A DNA stretch of 64,000 nt, from assembly GCF_943373825.1 (NCBI RefSeq), contig NZ_CALSBP010000002.1:2469501-2533500 (forward strand), read 5' to 3'. The notes under the pieces are model-generated. The model was not told the origin of the DNA. It saw only the letters and a list, made by a program, of their open reading frames with translations, and made no database searches. Position numbers and translations under genes: made by a program. The DNA comes from Aquimarina spinulae. Lineage in GTDB: Bacteria > Bacteroidota > Bacteroidia > Flavobacteriales > Flavobacteriaceae. Of this stretch, positions 61,930 through 64,000 are shown piece after piece. The first letter of the stretch is position 1; every line of letters begins with the position of its first letter.

Positions 61930-63180
61930 ATGAAAAGGTATTTTATGTGTAATTTGTTATTATTTACAACTCTTATAGGTTGTAGTGGTGACGATAATGG
62001 TAATGACGTTTTTAATAATCCATCTGTTGCTACAAATGATGTTAAATCTGGCCCCTGTGAAAATGGCCTTGCCGGTGGGTTTTATCCTTGTAACGGATAT
62101 GATCTGATCACTAGAATATCACTCACAGAAATGTCTGCAGGTGCAGGTAATGATAGTTGGGGATGGACAGACTCACAAAGCGGTAAAGAATATGCTTTGA
62201 TAGGACTAGACAACGGTACAGCTTTCATAGATATTTCTACACCTAATAGTCCAATCTATTTAGGTAAACTACCAACCGCAACTGTAAATAGTCCTTGGAG
62301 AGATGTAAAAGTATATCAAAATCACGCTTTTATTGTAAGTGAAGCTACTAATCATGGAATGCAGGTTTTCGATCTTACAAGGTTGCGAAATGTAACAAAT
62401 CCTCCTCAAACTTTTAATGCAGATGTGCATTTTACCGATTTTGGAAGTGCACATAATATTGTTATTAACGAAGACTCTGGATTTGCATATGCAGTAGGAA
62501 CAAGTAGATCCGGAACGTATCGAGGAGGTCCTGTATTCATTAATATACAAGATCCTAAAAACCCAATTGCCGCAGGAGGGTTTCTTTCTACAGGAGATAG
62601 AGCTTATAGTCATGATGCGCAAGCAATTAATTATCAAGGACCCGACACCGATTATACCGGTAAAGAAATATTAATTGGCAGCAATGAGATAGAGGTTGTA
62701 ATCGCAGATATTACAGACAAAAATAATCCTATTACTATATCTACTATTAAATATACAGATGTGGGGTATACTCATCAAGGATGGTTTACAGAAGATATGA
62801 AATATTTTATATTAGGAGACGAAACCGACGAACAAGGAGTTGGGTTTAATACCAGAACTATAATTTTTGATTTTGAAGATCTTGATAATCCTAAGTTTCA
62901 TATGAATTATACTGGTCCTACTACGGCTATAGATCATAATGGATATGTAAAAGGAAATCTATTTTATCTGGCAAATTATAGAGCTGGAGTTAGAATACTT
63001 GATATTTCTGATATCGGAAATAAAAATATGACAGAAATAGGTTTTTTTGATACTTTCCCATCAAGTGATAGTGCAAGCTTTAATGGTGTATGGAATGTAT
63101 ATCCTTATTTTGAAAGTGGAAATATTGTAATTAGCGATATCCAAGGAGGGTTTTTATTGATTCGAAAAAGTACTCCATAA
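61930..63180 (+). CDS. Choice-of-anchor B family lipoprotein
   Basis: The 416-residue lipoprotein has a lipobox LIGC (Cys about 18). The LVIVD-type propeller repeats are seen in NGTAFIDISTPNSPIYLGKLPT, HAFIVSEATNHGMQVFDLTRLR and NLFYLANYRAGVRILDISDIGN. This Bacteroidota family is secreted; members usually end with a sorting or anchor signal, but here the N-terminal lipid does the job. It is a close tandem paralogue of the gene at 63458. Confidence 0.88.
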   Translation: MKRYFMCNLLLFTTLIGCSGDDNGNDVFNNPSVATNDVKSGPCENGLAGGFYPCNGYDLITRISLTEMSAGAGNDSWGWTDSQSGKEYALIGLDNGTAFIDISTPNSPIYLGKLPTATVNSPWRDVKVYQNHAFIVSEATNHGMQVFDLTRLRNVTNPPQTFNADVHFTDFGSAHNIVINEDSGFAYAVGTSRSGTYRGGPVFINIQDPKNPIAAGGFLSTGDRAYSHDAQAINYQGPDTDYTGKEILIGSNEIEVVIADITDKNNPITISTIKYTDVGYTHQGWFTEDMKYFILGDETDEQGVGFNTRTIIFDFEDLDNPKFHMNYTGPTTAIDHNGYVKGNLFYLANYRAGVRILDISDIGNKNMTEIGFFDTFPSSDSASFNGVWNVYPYFESGNIVISDIQGGFLLIRKSTP

Positions 63181-63457
63181 GCATATATTAAAATATGATC
63201 CCAGTCGATACCCTAAAATAATCTTTCTGGATTTTGCTTAAAATTGAAAAATGCATGTCACTTTAATACAATTTCTCATTTTTTAACTCATAATTATGTA
63301 AAAAAACGTTAAAAACAGTTAAAATAATGCAAACTGTATATAGAATTCATAAATACCTACACATAAAATCGATAAATTAGTTAATTATTTAAAAACTAAA
63401 CTATTAGCATATGACATAAACTTCAATTTCTAAACAAACTCTTAAACCACAAACTCA

Positions 63458-64000
63458 ATGAAAAATCTAATTACTCTTCTACTGATATTATCAGTAGTAT
63501 TCTCTTATGGTCAGACCCCTTGTCAAAACGGGCTGGCAGGTTCTTACCCTTGTAAAGATTACGATTTAATGTCTCACATCACGCTATCTCAAATGAGTGC
63601 TGGAGCCGGTAATGATAGCTGGGGATGGACAGATCCACAAAATGGTAATGAATATGCAATTATTGGTTTAAATAACGGAACCGCATTTATTGATATTTCG
63701 AATCCAACTAATCCCGTTTATCTTGGTAAATTACCAACAGCCACCTCAAATAGTACCTGGAGAGACGTAAAAGTGTATAAAAATCATGCTTTTATAGTAA
63801 GTGAAGCTGCTAATCACGGAATGCAGGTTTTTGACCTTACAAGATTACGTAACGTAGCAAATCCTCCTCAAACTTTTACCGCAGATAAAAGATATACAGA
63901 ATTCGGTAATGCTCACAACATTGTAATCAATGAAGATTCTGGATATGCCTATGTTGTAGGGGCTCAAAGAAATTCTGGTCCTTATAAAGGAGGACCTCTT
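63458..64000 (+). CDS. Choice-of-anchor B family protein, 3' cut by window end
   Basis: ATG 63458 opens a frame to the window edge (181 codons). A signal peptide (MKNLITLLLILSVVFSYGQ) without a lipobox leads to CQNGLAGSYPCKDYDLMSHITL, then the same LVIVD blades as the gene upstream (NGTAFIDISNPTNPVYLGKLPTA is replaced here only by synonyms). As it has a normal signal peptide, it may end with a type IX sorting domain beyond the window. Confidence 0.9.
   Translation, partial: MKNLITLLLILSVVFSYGQTPCQNGLAGSYPCKDYDLMSHITLSQMSAGAGNDSWGWTDPQNGNEYAIIGLNNGTAFIDISNPTNPVYLGKLPTATSNSTWRDVKVYKNHAFIVSEAANHGMQVFDLTRLRNVANPPQTFTADKRYTEFGNAHNIVINEDSGYAYVVGAQRNSGPYKGGPL

Overview
The window is a piece of a low-GC Bacteroidota chromosome, most likely a marine member of the Flavobacteriaceae (Aquimarina-like lineages would fit, but the genus is not proven). 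The signs are a SusC/SusD pair, a C-terminal type IX secretion sorting domain, many SusD-style and NDDD-type lipoproteins, an IPExxxVDY-family gene between rnc and pyk, the lack of clear Shine-Dalgarno sites, and promoters that fit the Bacteroidota consensus TTTG-N19..21-TAnnTTTG. No tRNA, rRNA, CRISPR array, intact insertion sequence or phage was seen.

Region 1 (1-22.4 kb) is mostly housekeeping. It holds an AddB/AddA-like helicase-nuclease pair split by an OmpA/TSP3 porin-like gene, Mn-type superoxide dismutase, a long PurF-like amidophosphoribosyltransferase, a PfkB sugar kinase, a secreted astacin metalloprotease with two near-identical C-terminal repeats, RNase HI, purN, the acpP-fabF-rnc cluster followed by IPExxxVDY-pyk, and a PAS histidine kinase with a single-domain response regulator.

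Region 2 (22.4-43.5 kb) is accessory and almost entirely on the minus strand. It is a patchwork of secreted or lipoprotein genes (collagen-like, SIMPL, Kelch, FN3-plus-repeat, a giant double glucose/sorbosone-dehydrogenase T9SS protein, two paralogous lipoproteins, an alpha/beta hydrolase) among AraC-type regulators. A 31-nt palindrome with an invariant core occurs four times. Each copy lies exactly 22 nt upstream of a -7-like element, and each lies just after an intact AraC gene or what looks like a decayed AraC 3' end. A different 21-nt palindrome flanks a transmembrane TPR-AraC regulator on both sides. Downstream of the second copy is a 58-residue GG-leader peptide gene that looks like a RiPP (class I lanthipeptide-like) precursor with no modification enzymes nearby. 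My reading, which is inference, is a set of duplicated regulator-operator-secreted product modules. Pseudogene relics of a lipoprotein, of AraC 3' ends and of a small unknown gene show repeated duplication and decay.

Region 3 (43.5-64 kb) has a SusC/SusD pair without recognisable glycan enzymes, a BNR/sortilin-like repeat protein, aminopeptidase P, a second TPR-AraC regulator, a VOC protein, a di-haem cytochrome c peroxidase lipoprotein, BrnQ, an alpha/beta hydrolase, thiL, and two tandem choice-of-anchor B proteins, the last cut off by the window end.
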